From positions 108,792-172,791 of the forward strand of contig NZ_JACHZF010000001.1 of assembly GCF_014193375.1 (NCBI RefSeq): a stretch of 64,000 nt of DNA, read 5' to 3'. The translations under genes and the position numbers were made by a program. The notes under the pieces are model-generated. The model worked only from the letters and a program-made list of their open reading frames with translations. It made no database searches and had not been told where the DNA came from. Each line of letters starts with the position of its first letter. Within the stretch, counting starts at the first letter, position 1. This DNA comes from Halomonas campaniensis. GTDB taxonomy: Bacteria; Pseudomonadota; Gammaproteobacteria; Pseudomonadales; Halomonadaceae. Positions 27,956 through 36,295 of this stretch are shown here, piece after piece.

Positions 27956-29590
27956 ATGACAGCCACTGACACCACCTCACCCGGGCCGGTGCTGAGCCTG
28001 CGAAACCTGACCATCGCCCTGCCCGCGGGGGCCGACCGCGACCACGCCGTGGAGGACGTCAGCTATGACGTCGCCCGCGGCGAGATCCTCTGCGTGGTGG
28101 GCGAGTCGGGCTCGGGCAAGTCCATGGCCGCCAACGCCATCATGGGCCTGCTGCCCAAGGGGGTGCGCCCGGTGGGCGGCCGGGCGCTGTTCGACGGCCA
28201 GGACCTGCTCAGCCTCACCGAGAAACAGCACCGCCAGCTGCGCGGGCTGCGTATCGGCATGATCTTCCAGGAGCCGATGACCGCCCTGAACCCGCTGATG
28301 CGGGTGGGCGCCCAGATCGCCGAGGTCTTCGAGGCCCATGGCCGACTGAACGCCCGGGAGCGCCAGGAACAGGCGCTGGCCCTGCTCACCGAGGTGGGCA
28401 TTCCCCAGCCCGAGAAGGCGATCCGCGCCTACCCCTTCCAGCTCTCCGGCGGCCAGCGCCAGCGGGTGATGATCGCCATGGCCCTGGCGCTGGAGCCGGA
28501 GCTGCTGATCGCCGACGAGCCCACCACCGCGCTGGACGTCACCACCCAGGCCCAGATCCTCGAGCTGATCCGCGACCTCCAGGCCCGCCGGGACATGTCG
28601 GTGATGTTCATCACCCACGATTTCGGCGTGGTCGCCGAGGTCGCCAACCGGGTCTGCGTGATGCGTCACGGCCGGATCGTCGAGCTCGGCGACGCCGAGA
28701 CGGTGCTCAAGCATCCCCGCCACGCCTACACCCGGGCGCTGATCGAGGCGATTCCCAGCGACGTGATCCCCGAGGCCCGCGGCGCCGAGACCGATACCGC
28801 CCTGCTCGAGGTGACCGGGCTCAACAAGGTGTTCCGCTCCAGGGGCGGGCTCTTCAAGCCGGCCCGGGAGGTGCATGCCCTGCGGGACGTCTCCTTCTCG
28901 CTGGTCAAGGGCGAGACCATCGGCATCGTCGGCGAGTCGGGCTCCGGCAAGTCGACCCTGGGCCGCTGCATCGTGCGCCTGGAGCGCCCGGACAGCGGCC
29001 ACCTGAGCCTCTCCGGCACCGACTTCATGCACCTCACGGGCGAGGCGCTGCGCCGCGAGCGCCACCGGGTGCAGATGATCTTTCAGGATCCCTACGCCTC
29101 CCTGAACCCCCGCACCCGGGTGGGGATGGCCATTGCCCAGGGCCCCATCGCCAACGGCGTGGCCAGGGGCAAGGCGCTGGCCCGGGCCGACGAGCTGCTG
29201 GAGCTGGTCGGGCTCGGCGGCACCGCCGACCGCTTTCCCCACGAGTTCTCCGGCGGCCAGCGCCAGCGCATCGGCATCGCCCGGGCGCTGGCCCTGAACC
29301 CCGAGCTGATCGTCGCCGACGAGGCGGTCTCGGCCCTGGACGTCTCGATCCAGGCCCAGATCCTCGAGCTCCTCGAGGAGCTCAAGCAGAAGCTGTCGCT
29401 GTCGCTGCTCTTCATCACCCACGACCTGCGGGTCGCGGCCCAGATCTGCGACCGCATCATCGTCATGCAGCACGGCCGCATCGTCGAGCAGGGCCCGGCC
29501 CGGGATGTCTTCCTGGCCCCCCGGGAGGCCTACACCCGGGAGCTGCTCGACGCCATCCCCGGCCGCGAGCACGAGCTCGCCGATGCCTGA
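27956..29590 (+). CDS. Fused dipeptide-type ABC ATPase (DppD-DppF fusion)
   Basis: A 544-aa protein with two complete ABC ATPase domains in one chain. Each has a Walker A GESGSGKS, a signature ([15 protein letters not shown] in the first, [15 protein letters not shown] in the second) and a Walker B with DEPTTALDV or DEAVSALDV. It energises the DppBC-like permeases. I prefer the ATG at 27956, six bases after a GAGGA ribosome site, over the ATG at 27950. The two halves usually exist as separate dppD and dppF genes; the fusion is common in the GsiA/YejF line. Confidence 0.92.
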   Translation: MTATDTTSPGPVLSLRNLTIALPAGADRDHAVEDVSYDVARGEILCVVGESGSGKSMAANAIMGLLPKGVRPVGGRALFDGQDLLSLTEKQHRQLRGLRIGMIFQEPMTALNPLMRVGAQIAEVFEAHGRLNARERQEQALALLTEVGIPQPEKAIRAYPFQLSGGQRQRVMIAMALALEPELLIADEPTTALDVTTQAQILELIRDLQARRDMSVMFITHDFGVVAEVANRVCVMRHGRIVELGDAETVLKHPRHAYTRALIEAIPSDVIPEARGAETDTALLEVTGLNKVFRSRGGLFKPAREVHALRDVSFSLVKGETIGIVGESGSGKSTLGRCIVRLERPDSGHLSLSGTDFMHLTGEALRRERHRVQMIFQDPYASLNPRTRVGMAIAQGPIANGVARGKALARADELLELVGLGGTADRFPHEFSGGQRQRIGIARALALNPELIVADEAVSALDVSIQAQILELLEELKQKLSLSLLFITHDLRVAAQICDRIIVMQHGRIVEQGPARDVFLAPREAYTRELLDAIPGREHELADA

Positions 29591-29621
29591 CAGGCTCACC
29601 CACAAGGAGACGAGGGAACGA

Positions 29622-31016
29622 ATGGATGCCCTGCTGAAGGAGATCGCCGAGCGGATTGGCCCGGCCAACGTGCTGGTCGGCGACGACGTGGCGGCGCGCC
29701 GGGTCGACTGGCTCACCGGCGCGCCCTGCCGCGCCGGCGCCATCGTCCGGCCCGGCTCCACCGACGAGCTGGCCGCGGTGATGCGCGCCTGCCATGCGGC
29801 CCGCCAGCCGGTGGTCACCCACGGCGGCCTGACCGGCCTGGTCCACGGCGCCGAGGCCGCCCCGGAGGAGCTGGCCATCTCGCTGGAGCGCATGAGCGCC
29901 ATCGAGTCGGTCGACCCGGTGGGCGGCACCCTGACCGCCCAGGCCGGCGCCCCGCTGCAGCGGGTCCAGGAGGCGGCCGAGGCGGTGGGCCTGCAGTTCC
30001 CCCTCGACCTGGGCGCCCGCGGCAGCTGCACCATCGGCGGCAACATCGCCACCAACGCCGGCGGCATCCGCGTGATCCGCTACGGCATGATGCGCCAGCA
30101 GGTGCTGGGGCTGGAGGCCGTGCTCGCCGACGGCCGCGTGGTCAGCTCCATGAACCACATGCTCAAGAACAACGCCGGCTTCGACCTCAAGCAGCTGTTC
30201 ATCGGCAGCGAGGGCACCCTGGGCATCGTCACCCGCGCGGTGCTGCGCCTGCAGCCCCCCACCCCGGACGTGCAGACGGCGCTGGTGGCCTGCCCGAGCT
30301 TCGCGGCGCTGACCGGGCTGCTCGGTCACATGGGGCGGGCGCTGGGCGGCAGCCTGGCGGCCTTCGAGGCCATGTGGCAGAGCCACTATCGCCTGCTCAC
30401 CGAGGAGAGCGGCCGACACCCGCCGCCGCTGGCCACCGACGCCCCCTTCTACGTGATCCTGGAGTCCCTGGGCACCGACCCGGACGCCCACGCCGCCCAG
30501 TTCTCCCGGGCCCTGGAGGACGCCCTGGAGGCCGCGCTGATCGACGACGCCGTGCTCGCCCAATCGGCCCAGCAGCGCCAGGGCATCTGGGCCATCCGCG
30601 AGGACATCGAGGGGCTGATCCAGGCCCTCTCGCCGCTCTTCACCTTCGATGTCAGCCTGCCCATCGCCGCCATGGAGCGCTACGTGGCGGACCTCGAGAC
30701 GGCGCTGCACCGGCGCTGGCCCGAGGGCCGGCTGGTGACCTTCGGCCATCTGGGCGACGGCAACCTGCACCTGTCGGTAGGCGTCGGCGACAAGGCGCCG
30801 GCGACCCGCGCCGCGGTGGAGGCCATGGTCTACTCCCCGCTGGCCGAACTGGGCGGCTCGGTCTCCGCCGAGCACGGCATCGGGCTGGAGAAGCGCGACT
30901 ACCTGGCGATCTCCCGCACCCCGGAGGAGATCGCGCTGATGGGCACCCTCAAGCAGGCGCTGGACCCGCTGGGGCTGCTCAATCGCCACAAGGTGCTGCC
31001 CCACGGGGCAGGCTGA
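29622..31016 (+). CDS. FAD-binding oxidoreductase (GlcD/D-2-hydroxyacid dehydrogenase type)
   Basis: A 464-aa vanillyl-alcohol-oxidase-fold flavoprotein. The PCMH FAD domain has IVRPGSTDELAAVMRACH, TGLVHGAEAAP and GGNIATNAGGIRVIRYGM; the C-terminal domain contains GHLGDGNLHLSV, a conserved metal/substrate motif, and AEHGIGLEKRDYL. Family members oxidise D-lactate, glycolate or D-2-hydroxyglutarate. I use 29622 because it has a GAGGG site; an ATG at 29583 overlapping the ATPase stop is possible. Being fifth in the transporter operon, it likely acts on the imported compound or a hydroxy acid derived from it. Confidence 0.85.
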   Translation: MDALLKEIAERIGPANVLVGDDVAARRVDWLTGAPCRAGAIVRPGSTDELAAVMRACHAARQPVVTHGGLTGLVHGAEAAPEELAISLERMSAIESVDPVGGTLTAQAGAPLQRVQEAAEAVGLQFPLDLGARGSCTIGGNIATNAGGIRVIRYGMMRQQVLGLEAVLADGRVVSSMNHMLKNNAGFDLKQLFIGSEGTLGIVTRAVLRLQPPTPDVQTALVACPSFAALTGLLGHMGRALGGSLAAFEAMWQSHYRLLTEESGRHPPPLATDAPFYVILESLGTDPDAHAAQFSRALEDALEAALIDDAVLAQSAQQRQGIWAIREDIEGLIQALSPLFTFDVSLPIAAMERYVADLETALHRRWPEGRLVTFGHLGDGNLHLSVGVGDKAPATRAAVEAMVYSPLAELGGSVSAEHGIGLEKRDYLAISRTPEEIALMGTLKQALDPLGLLNRHKVLPHGAG

Positions 31017-31025
31017 GCCGCCGGC

Positions 31026-31955
31026 ATGCGCCTGTTGGCACAGCGCTTTCGGCTGGCGACCGAGGCGCGCCCGCTGCTCGGGTCCGCGGCGCTGATCGCG
31101 GCCATCGGGCTGTTCTGGGGCGGCAACTGGCCCGCCGTGCGCTTCATCCTGATGGACCTGCCGCCCTTCACCCTGCGGGCGATCGGCTTCACGACGGGGG
31201 CACTCCTGCTGCTGGCCTGGGCCCGCTGGCGGCGCCTGCCGCTGGGCGTATCGGCCGAGGAGTGGCCGTGGCTCATCGCCACCGGGCTGTTCACGATCCT
31301 CGGCTTCAACCTGGCCACGGCCTTCGCCCAGCTCAGGATGCCCACCTCCCAGGCCGCGATCATCGCCTTCACCATGCCCTGCTGGGCCCTCTTGCTGGGG
31401 TGGTGGCTGCTCGGCCAGCGCATCACCGGGCGCCAGTGGCTCGGGCTGGCCTGCGGCCAGGCGGGCCTGCTGGTGCTGCTGGGCCCCGCGGCCCTGGCCG
31501 GCGGCTCCCAGGGGCTGACGGGGCCTCTGATCATGCTGGGCGCAGCGCTTTCGTGGGCGCTGGGCACGGTACTGATCAAGAAGCGCGGCGCCTGGCAGAG
31601 CCATGCGGTGGTGATCACCGGCTGGCAGTTCGCGATCTGCGCAATACCCATGGTCGTGATGATGGTGGCCTGGGAGTCACCGCCACCGCCGGCCGCCTGG
31701 CGGCCGAGCACCTGGCTGGCCCTGGGCTACCACCTGCTGTTCTCGATCACCCTGGCCCAGATGCTCTGGTTCATGAACGTCAACCGGCTGACCATCGCCC
31801 AGGCCACCATCTCGACCCTGATCATCCCGACCGTCGGCGTCACGAGCGCGATCCTGCTGCTCGGCGAGCCATTGAGCGCCAAGGTCTTCCTCGCCCTGCT
31901 GCTGACCCTGGCCGCCGTGGCCATCGTCATGCTCAACCGGAGAGCCCCACCATGA
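31026..31955 (+). CDS. EamA/DMT-family transporter
   Basis: A 309-aa protein with about ten hydrophobic helices in two EamA repeats, including WGGNWPAVRFILMDLPPFTLRAIGF in the first and SWALGTVLIKKRGAWQSH in the second. DMT proteins usually export amino acids or metabolites. It starts 9 bp after the FAD enzyme and overlaps the GNAT gene by ATGA. The context suggests efflux of excess product; direction is an inference. Confidence 0.88.
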   Translation: MRLLAQRFRLATEARPLLGSAALIAAIGLFWGGNWPAVRFILMDLPPFTLRAIGFTTGALLLLAWARWRRLPLGVSAEEWPWLIATGLFTILGFNLATAFAQLRMPTSQAAIIAFTMPCWALLLGWWLLGQRITGRQWLGLACGQAGLLVLLGPAALAGGSQGLTGPLIMLGAALSWALGTVLIKKRGAWQSHAVVITGWQFAICAIPMVVMMVAWESPPPPAAWRPSTWLALGYHLLFSITLAQMLWFMNVNRLTIAQATISTLIIPTVGVTSAILLLGEPLSAKVFLALLLTLAAVAIVMLNRRAPP

Positions 31956-32398
31956 CCCTCACCCTCGCCTCACCGACCGCCGCCGATCGCGCCGACTGGG
32001 AGCGCCTCTATCACGGCTATGCCGAGTACTACGGCATGCCCATGGACGCCGCGATCCTTGATACCGTATGGGGATGGATCCAGTCGCCGGACGAGCCCTT
32101 CCACGGCCGACTGGCGCGCAACGCGGACGGCGAGGCCGTCGGCCTGATGCACTTCCGCCCCATGCCCTCGCCGCTGCGGGGCACCCGCATCGGGTTCCTG
32201 GACGACCTGTTCGTCGACCCGGCCCATCGCGGCAGCGGGGCCGTGGACGCGATGCTCGATGCCCTGCGCGAGGAGGCCCACCGCCGGGGCTGGCCCTTCG
32301 TGCGCTGGATCACCAGGGAAGCCAACTACCGGGCGCGGGGCGTCTACGATCGCCACGCCACCCGCACCGACTGGCTGACCTATCAGCTCGAACCCTGA
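31952..32398 (+). CDS. GNAT-family N-acetyltransferase
   Basis: A 148-aa acetyltransferase. The acetyl-CoA loop is seen in DLFVDPAHRGSGAVDAMLDAL, where GNAT motif A is normally R/Q-x-x-G-x-G/A. The preceding strand VGLMHFRPMPS and the C-terminal RGVYDRHATRTDWLTYQL resemble small amine acetyltransferases. The start overlaps the EamA stop as ATGA. Operon position beside an exporter and an aminotransferase hints at acetylation of a toxic amine or amino acid. Substrate unknown. Confidence 0.87.
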   Translation: MTLTLASPTAADRADWERLYHGYAEYYGMPMDAAILDTVWGWIQSPDEPFHGRLARNADGEAVGLMHFRPMPSPLRGTRIGFLDDLFVDPAHRGSGAVDAMLDALREEAHRRGWPFVRWITREANYRARGVYDRHATRTDWLTYQLEP

Positions 32399-32431
32399 CA
32401 CCCTTCGACGACCACCGACCGGGAGTTTTTC

Positions 32432-33538
32432 ATGCCGCGATTCCCCGACCACCTGACCGGTGACGGCCCCGACAACCCCTTTCCCGGAGTGCGCGTGCTG
32501 GAGCGCCGCCTGGGCCGCGAGATCCCCCACCAGCTGGGCTCCAACGAGGGGCTCGACATGCCCCACCGCGCCCTGCGCGAGCGCTTCGGCGACGCCATGG
32601 CCGCCCACGTCTACAGCTACGGCGACAGCGAGGCGCTGGGCATCCGCCGGCGCCTGGCCGAGCAGAAGGGCATTCCCCTGGAAGCGATGCTGGTGGACGC
32701 CGGCGCCGACAGCCTGATCGCCCTGGCGCTGCGCGCCGTGGCCGAGCCCGGCCTGCCGGTGGTGAGCACCACCGGCACCTACCCCACCTTCGGCTACTTC
32801 GCCCGTGGCCAGGGCTGCCGGCTGGTGGAGGTGTCCTACGACGAGGGCCCCGGCCGCCTGGCGCCTGACCTGGAGGCCCTGGCCCGGGCCGCCCATGACC
32901 ATCAGGCACGGCTGGTCTACCTGGCCAACCCCGACAACCCGGGCGGCCACCTGCATGGCGACGACGCCGTGATGGCACTGCGCAAGGCGCTACCCGATGA
33001 CTGCTGGCTGCTGCTGGACGAGGCCTACCACGACTTCCGCGAGGATGCCGACGGCGACTTCGGCCGCCGGGTGCTGCCCGGGGTGATCCGCCTGCGCACC
33101 CTCTCCAAGGCCCACGGCCTGGCGGGGCTGCGGGTGGGCTACGCCATCGCCGAGCCGGAGACGCTTGCGGTGATGATGAAGGTGCGGATCCACTATGCGG
33201 TATCGACGCTGACCCAGGCCGCCGCCGAGGCAGTGCTCGACGCCCCCGACGAGGTGGACGCCCACGTCGCCGCGGTGCGCGAGCGCCGGGAGCGGCTGGC
33301 AGCGCATTTCCGCGCCCTGGGCGCCGACGTTCTGCCCAGCGCCACCAACTTCGTGGGTATTCGCCTGGCCGATGCCGACCTGGCCGGCCGGGTCCACCAG
33401 GCCCTGCTCGACGAAGGCAAGCTGATCGCCCGCCCCGCCGACCCGGCGCTGGGCCATGTGCTGCGCATCACCGCCGTGGCGGACGCCCTGGTCCCGGGGC
33501 GCCTCGCCACCCTGGAGCAGGCCCTGGCCGGACGCTGA
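32432..33538 (+). CDS. Class I/II PLP aminotransferase (HisC-like)
   Basis: A 368-aa fold-I aminotransferase. The N-terminal LGSNEGLDMPHRALRERF is a HisC-type LSSNENP-like motif; LANPDNPGGHL supplies the conserved Asn, LLDEAYHDF the conserved Asp/Tyr, and the PLP lysine lies in RTLSKAHGLAGLRVGY. HisC-type enzymes act on histidinol phosphate, but many relatives in transport operons act on aromatic or other amino acids. It is the last gene of this eight-gene operon and is followed by a hairpin at 33547. I do not assign hisC because no histidine gene is near. Confidence 0.85.
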   Translation: MPRFPDHLTGDGPDNPFPGVRVLERRLGREIPHQLGSNEGLDMPHRALRERFGDAMAAHVYSYGDSEALGIRRRLAEQKGIPLEAMLVDAGADSLIALALRAVAEPGLPVVSTTGTYPTFGYFARGQGCRLVEVSYDEGPGRLAPDLEALARAAHDHQARLVYLANPDNPGGHLHGDDAVMALRKALPDDCWLLLDEAYHDFREDADGDFGRRVLPGVIRLRTLSKAHGLAGLRVGYAIAEPETLAVMMKVRIHYAVSTLTQAAAEAVLDAPDEVDAHVAAVRERRERLAAHFRALGADVLPSATNFVGIRLADADLAGRVHQALLDEGKLIARPADPALGHVLRITAVADALVPGRLATLEQALAGR

Positions 33539-33546
33539 GCGTGAGC

Positions 33547-33566
33547 GCACCGCCCGAGGGCGGTGC
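33547..33566. terminator. Hairpin between convergent genes
   Basis: GCACCGCCC–GA–GGGCGGTGC, a 9-bp stem in the 45-bp gap between the aminotransferase (+) and the lipoprotein (-). No T-run follows on either side, so it is only a candidate bidirectional stop. Confidence 0.5.
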
Positions 33567-33583
33567 GGCAGGCGCTCCGGGTC

Positions 33584-33847
33584 TCAGCAGCGGCCCTGCA
33601 TCTTCAGTCCCGGGGGACAGAAGCCTCGGCGGCGGCGATCATCGTAGTGGTAGTGACGCTCCACGCGGCGGTGGCGATAGCGATCCCGGTAGTAGCGATC
33701 GTCGCCGCGATAGTGGCGATAGCCTCTGTCGCCGTCGATCTCGATCAGCGGCCGTGTCTCCACCCGGGCGGGGGTATAGCTGCATCCCGCCAGGGTCAGG
33801 GTGGCGGCCACCACGGCCAGCAGGCTCAGACGAGCGGGAGTCCTCAT
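33584..33847 (-). CDS. Small lipoprotein, Arg/Tyr-rich
   Basis: 87 aa. The signal sequence MRTPARLSLLAVVAATLTLAGC ends in the lipobox LAGC, so the Cys is lipidated. The mature part begins CSYTPARVETRPLIEID, has a run of Asp-Arg-Tyr-His residues in the middle, and ends FCPPGLKMQGRC. A GAGGTAA ribosome site precedes the start. It is a clear sister of the 60-aa lipoprotein upstream, differing mainly by the inserted charged stretch. No known function. Confidence 0.8.
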   Translation of the reverse strand: MRTPARLSLLAVVAATLTLAGCSYTPARVETRPLIEIDGDRGYRHYRGDDRYYRDRYRHRRVERHYHYDDRRRRGFCPPGLKMQGRC

Positions 33848-33943
33848 GGGGTTACCTCGCAGGGCAATCGGTGGATGAGCTCCCTTCGTTCCCGGTTCGG
33901 TCTCGTGTGCCGTCAACATCTTGACGGTGGCCTCTGGCGGGCC

Positions 33944-34126
33944 TCAGCAGCGGCCCTTCTTGGCCTGGCCCGGCGGGCAGAAGTAGCCGCCGCGCGAGTA
34001 GCCGCCCCGGTCGTCATCGATGACGATCAGCGGCTCGGACTTGATGCGGGCGGGGGTGTAGCTGCAGCCGGCCATGACCAGGCTGGCGGCGACCAGCACG
34101 AGGGGAAACCACAGGCGCCGTGACAT
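33944..34126 (-). CDS. Small lipoprotein, sister of the neighbour
   Basis: 60 aa, with an ideal AAGGAGG ribosome site. Signal and lipobox are MSRRLWFPLVLVAASLVMAGC; the mature protein is CSYTPARIKSEPLIVIDDD followed by a Gly/Tyr patch and ends CPPGQAKKGRC. The shared CSYTPAR start and CPPG…GRC end with the downstream gene indicate tandem duplication. The paired C-terminal cysteines may form a disulfide in the periplasm. It sits 97 bp upstream of the sister and divergent from the MFS gene. Confidence 0.8.
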   Translation of the reverse strand: MSRRLWFPLVLVAASLVMAGCSYTPARIKSEPLIVIDDDRGGYSRGGYFCPPGQAKKGRC

Positions 34127-34293
34127 GGGACCTCCTTGTTGTCGTGGGGGATTTTCCGGCGTCCATTCTAGCCAAGCGGCCGCCACCCTCCCATGTGGCA
34201 AGGCGGCGACAAGCGCGTCGCCAACTGGAGACAGTAGCCAATCCGCCGGCGAGCGGCGATAGTGATAGCCATTAGTCTGCAAACGGGATTCCC

Positions 34294-35502
34294 ATGGACA
34301 GCGTACGTCGCCACGCCCTTCTCATCATCGTGCTCGGCGGCCTGGTGGTCACCCTGGCCATGGGCCTGCGCCACGGCTTCGGGCTGTTCCTCGAGCCCAT
34401 GAGCTCGGAGCTGGGCTGGGGCCGCGGCGTGTTCGCCTTCGCCCTCGCCCTGCAGAACCTGCTCTGGGGGCTCTCCCAGCCCTTCGCCGGGGCCCTGGCC
34501 GACCGCTACGGCGCCGCCCGGGTGGTGGTGACCGGTGGCGCCCTCTATGCGCTGGGCCTGCTGTTCATGGGAGTCTCGGAGTCGGCACTGGGCATGACCC
34601 TCTCCGCCGGCGTGCTGATCGGCCTGGGCCTCTCCGGCACCACCTTCTCGGTGATCCTCGGCGCCGTGGGGCGCGCCGTGGCGCCGGAGAAGCGCAGCAT
34701 GGCCATGGGCATCGTCAGCGCCGCCGGCTCCTTCGGCCAGTTCGCCATGCTGCCCGGCACCCTGGGGCTGCTGGGCTGGCTGGGCTGGTCCGCGGCACTG
34801 CTGGCGATGGGCGCCATCGCCGCGCTGATGCTGCCGCTCGGGGCCATGCTGCGCGACCGCCCCTCGGCCAAGGCCGCCGGCGATATCAGCCTGGGCGCGG
34901 CGCTCACCGAGGCGTCCAACCATCGCGGCTTCTGGCTGCTCTGCCTGGGCTTCTTCGTCTGCGGCTTCCAGGTGGTGTTCATCGGCGTGCACCTGCCGGG
35001 CTACCTGTTCGACAGCGGTATCGCCGTGCAGGTGGGCAGCACCGTGTTGGCCCTGGTGGGACTCTTCAACATCTTCGGCACCTACGCCGCCGGCTGGCTG
35101 GGCGGGCGCTACGCCAAGCCGCGCCTGCTCACCTGGCTCTACCTGATCCGCGGCGTGGTTATCACCCTGTTCCTGGTTGCTCCCCTCAGCCCGGCCAGCG
35201 CCTACCTGTTCGGCATCGCCATGGGCCTGCTGTGGCTCTCCACGGTGCCGCTCACCAACGGCATCGTCGCCTCGGTGTTCGGGGTGCAGCACCTCTCCAT
35301 GCTGGGCGGCATCGTCTTCCTCTTCCACCAGCTCGGTTCCTTCATGGGGGTCTGGCTGGGGGGCCTGCTCTACGATATCCACGGCGACTACGACGTGGTC
35401 TGGAACATCGCCATCCTGCTCTCGGTGGTGGCCGCCGCCCTGCACTGGTTCATCAGCGAGCGGCCGGTCGACCGCCCCGCCCCGGCGGAGGCCGAGGCAT
35501 GA
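34294..35502 (+). CDS. MFS transporter (monocarboxylate/OFA-like)
   Basis: A 402-aa twelve-helix major facilitator. The first repeat has MGLRHGFGLFLEPMSSELGWGRGVFAFALALQNLLWG and ALADRYGAARVVVTGGALYALG, where the DRYG loop is the MFS signature between helices 2 and 3. The overall pattern matches the monocarboxylate/oxalate-formate group. It overlaps a 41-codon gene by ATGA. No regulator is adjacent, so the solute is unknown. Confidence 0.87.
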   Translation: MDSVRRHALLIIVLGGLVVTLAMGLRHGFGLFLEPMSSELGWGRGVFAFALALQNLLWGLSQPFAGALADRYGAARVVVTGGALYALGLLFMGVSESALGMTLSAGVLIGLGLSGTTFSVILGAVGRAVAPEKRSMAMGIVSAAGSFGQFAMLPGTLGLLGWLGWSAALLAMGAIAALMLPLGAMLRDRPSAKAAGDISLGAALTEASNHRGFWLLCLGFFVCGFQVVFIGVHLPGYLFDSGIAVQVGSTVLALVGLFNIFGTYAAGWLGGRYAKPRLLTWLYLIRGVVITLFLVAPLSPASAYLFGIAMGLLWLSTVPLTNGIVASVFGVQHLSMLGGIVFLFHQLGSFMGVWLGGLLYDIHGDYDVVWNIAILLSVVAAALHWFISERPVDRPAPAEAEA

Positions 35503-35624
35503 GCCGCTCACGCCGGCTGACGCTGGCCGCCGCGCTCCTCACCGCCCTGGCTCTCGCCCTGGTCTGGTGGGGCTGGCATCATCTCGATGCCGCCCAGCTG
35601 CTGCTGGGCAGCCGACTGTGCTGA
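35499..35624 (+). CDS. 41-aa single-pass membrane protein
   Basis: This begins at the ATGA overlap with the MFS stop. It is a basic N-terminus, one hydrophobic helix with a Trp-Trp-Gly-Trp patch (LALALVWWGWHHL), and a short tail ending in Cys. The coupled start suggests it is translated with the MFS gene. It lies antisense to the last ~40 codons of the CMD-family gene at 35508, so one of the two ends may be misjudged. Function unknown. Confidence 0.5.
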   Translation: MSRSRRLTLAAALLTALALALVWWGWHHLDAAQLLLGSRLC

Positions 35625-36230
35625 GCCCTGCCCTGCCTCGGGGTCCCGCCCCGCAATCGGCCGTCCCACGGTAAGGGCCTCGCACAGCGGGTCGGGGAGC
35701 TCGCGGTAGGCGGCGTCCGGCTCGACCCCCAGGCCGTCGAGCACCTTGGTGAAGAAGGCCCGCCCCGCCACCACCGCCACCAGGTCGAAGATCTCGGCGT
35801 CGGTCAATCCGCTCTCCCGCAGTCGCGCGACGTCATCGCCGGTGACCCGGCTGGCATCGCCCGCCACCCGGCGCGCGAACGCCAGCAGCTCCCGCTCCGC
35901 GGCGTCGAGGCCGCCAGGCTCGCCACCCCGGGCGATCGTCGCCACCATCTCGTCATCGAGCCACTGGCCCAGCGCCTTGCCGTGGGCCAGGGCGCAGTAG
36001 CTGTTGCCCAGCACGCTGGCCGCGGCCAGGGTCGCCAGCTCGAAGCGCCGCGGCGCGACGTGCCGGCGGATGCTGGCCAGCAGCGCCGCCCAGGCCGCCA
36101 TCACCTCGGGGCGATGGCTGAAGGCCCGGGCGTAGTTGGGCAGGTAGCCGAAGTGCGCCTGCTGGCGCCGGTACATCTCGTCGACCGCCTCGTCGGCCTG
36201 CTCGGGCGGGATGGTGTGGATGAAGGTCAT
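35508..36230 (-). CDS. Carboxymuconolactone decarboxylase / peroxidase-related family protein
   Basis: 240 aa, all-helical AhpD-like fold. It begins MTFIHTIPPEQADEAVDEMYRRQQAHFGYLPNYARAFSHRPEV. The active-site position reads LGNSYCALAHGKAL: the second Cys and the His are kept, but the first Cys of the usual CxxC is Ser, so disulfide peroxidase chemistry is doubtful. The conserved domain ends near CEALTVGRPI; the last ~45 residues (Gly/Gln-rich) run antisense to the neighbouring 41-codon gene and look like read-through tail. A separate small gene 65 bp downstream of the CysK fusion. Confidence 0.78.
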   Translation of the reverse strand: MTFIHTIPPEQADEAVDEMYRRQQAHFGYLPNYARAFSHRPEVMAAWAALLASIRRHVAPRRFELATLAAASVLGNSYCALAHGKALGQWLDDEMVATIARGGEPGGLDAAERELLAFARRVAGDASRVTGDDVARLRESGLTDAEIFDLVAVVAGRAFFTKVLDGLGVEPDAAYRELPDPLCEALTVGRPIAGRDPEAGQGSAQSAAQQQLGGIEMMPAPPDQGESQGGEERGGQRQPA

Positions 36231-36295
36231 GGCTTGCGCTCCTGCAAGTGGGTCGCCGGCCCGGGCCCGCCGGGCGGCGTGGTTGGGGGGCGCGC

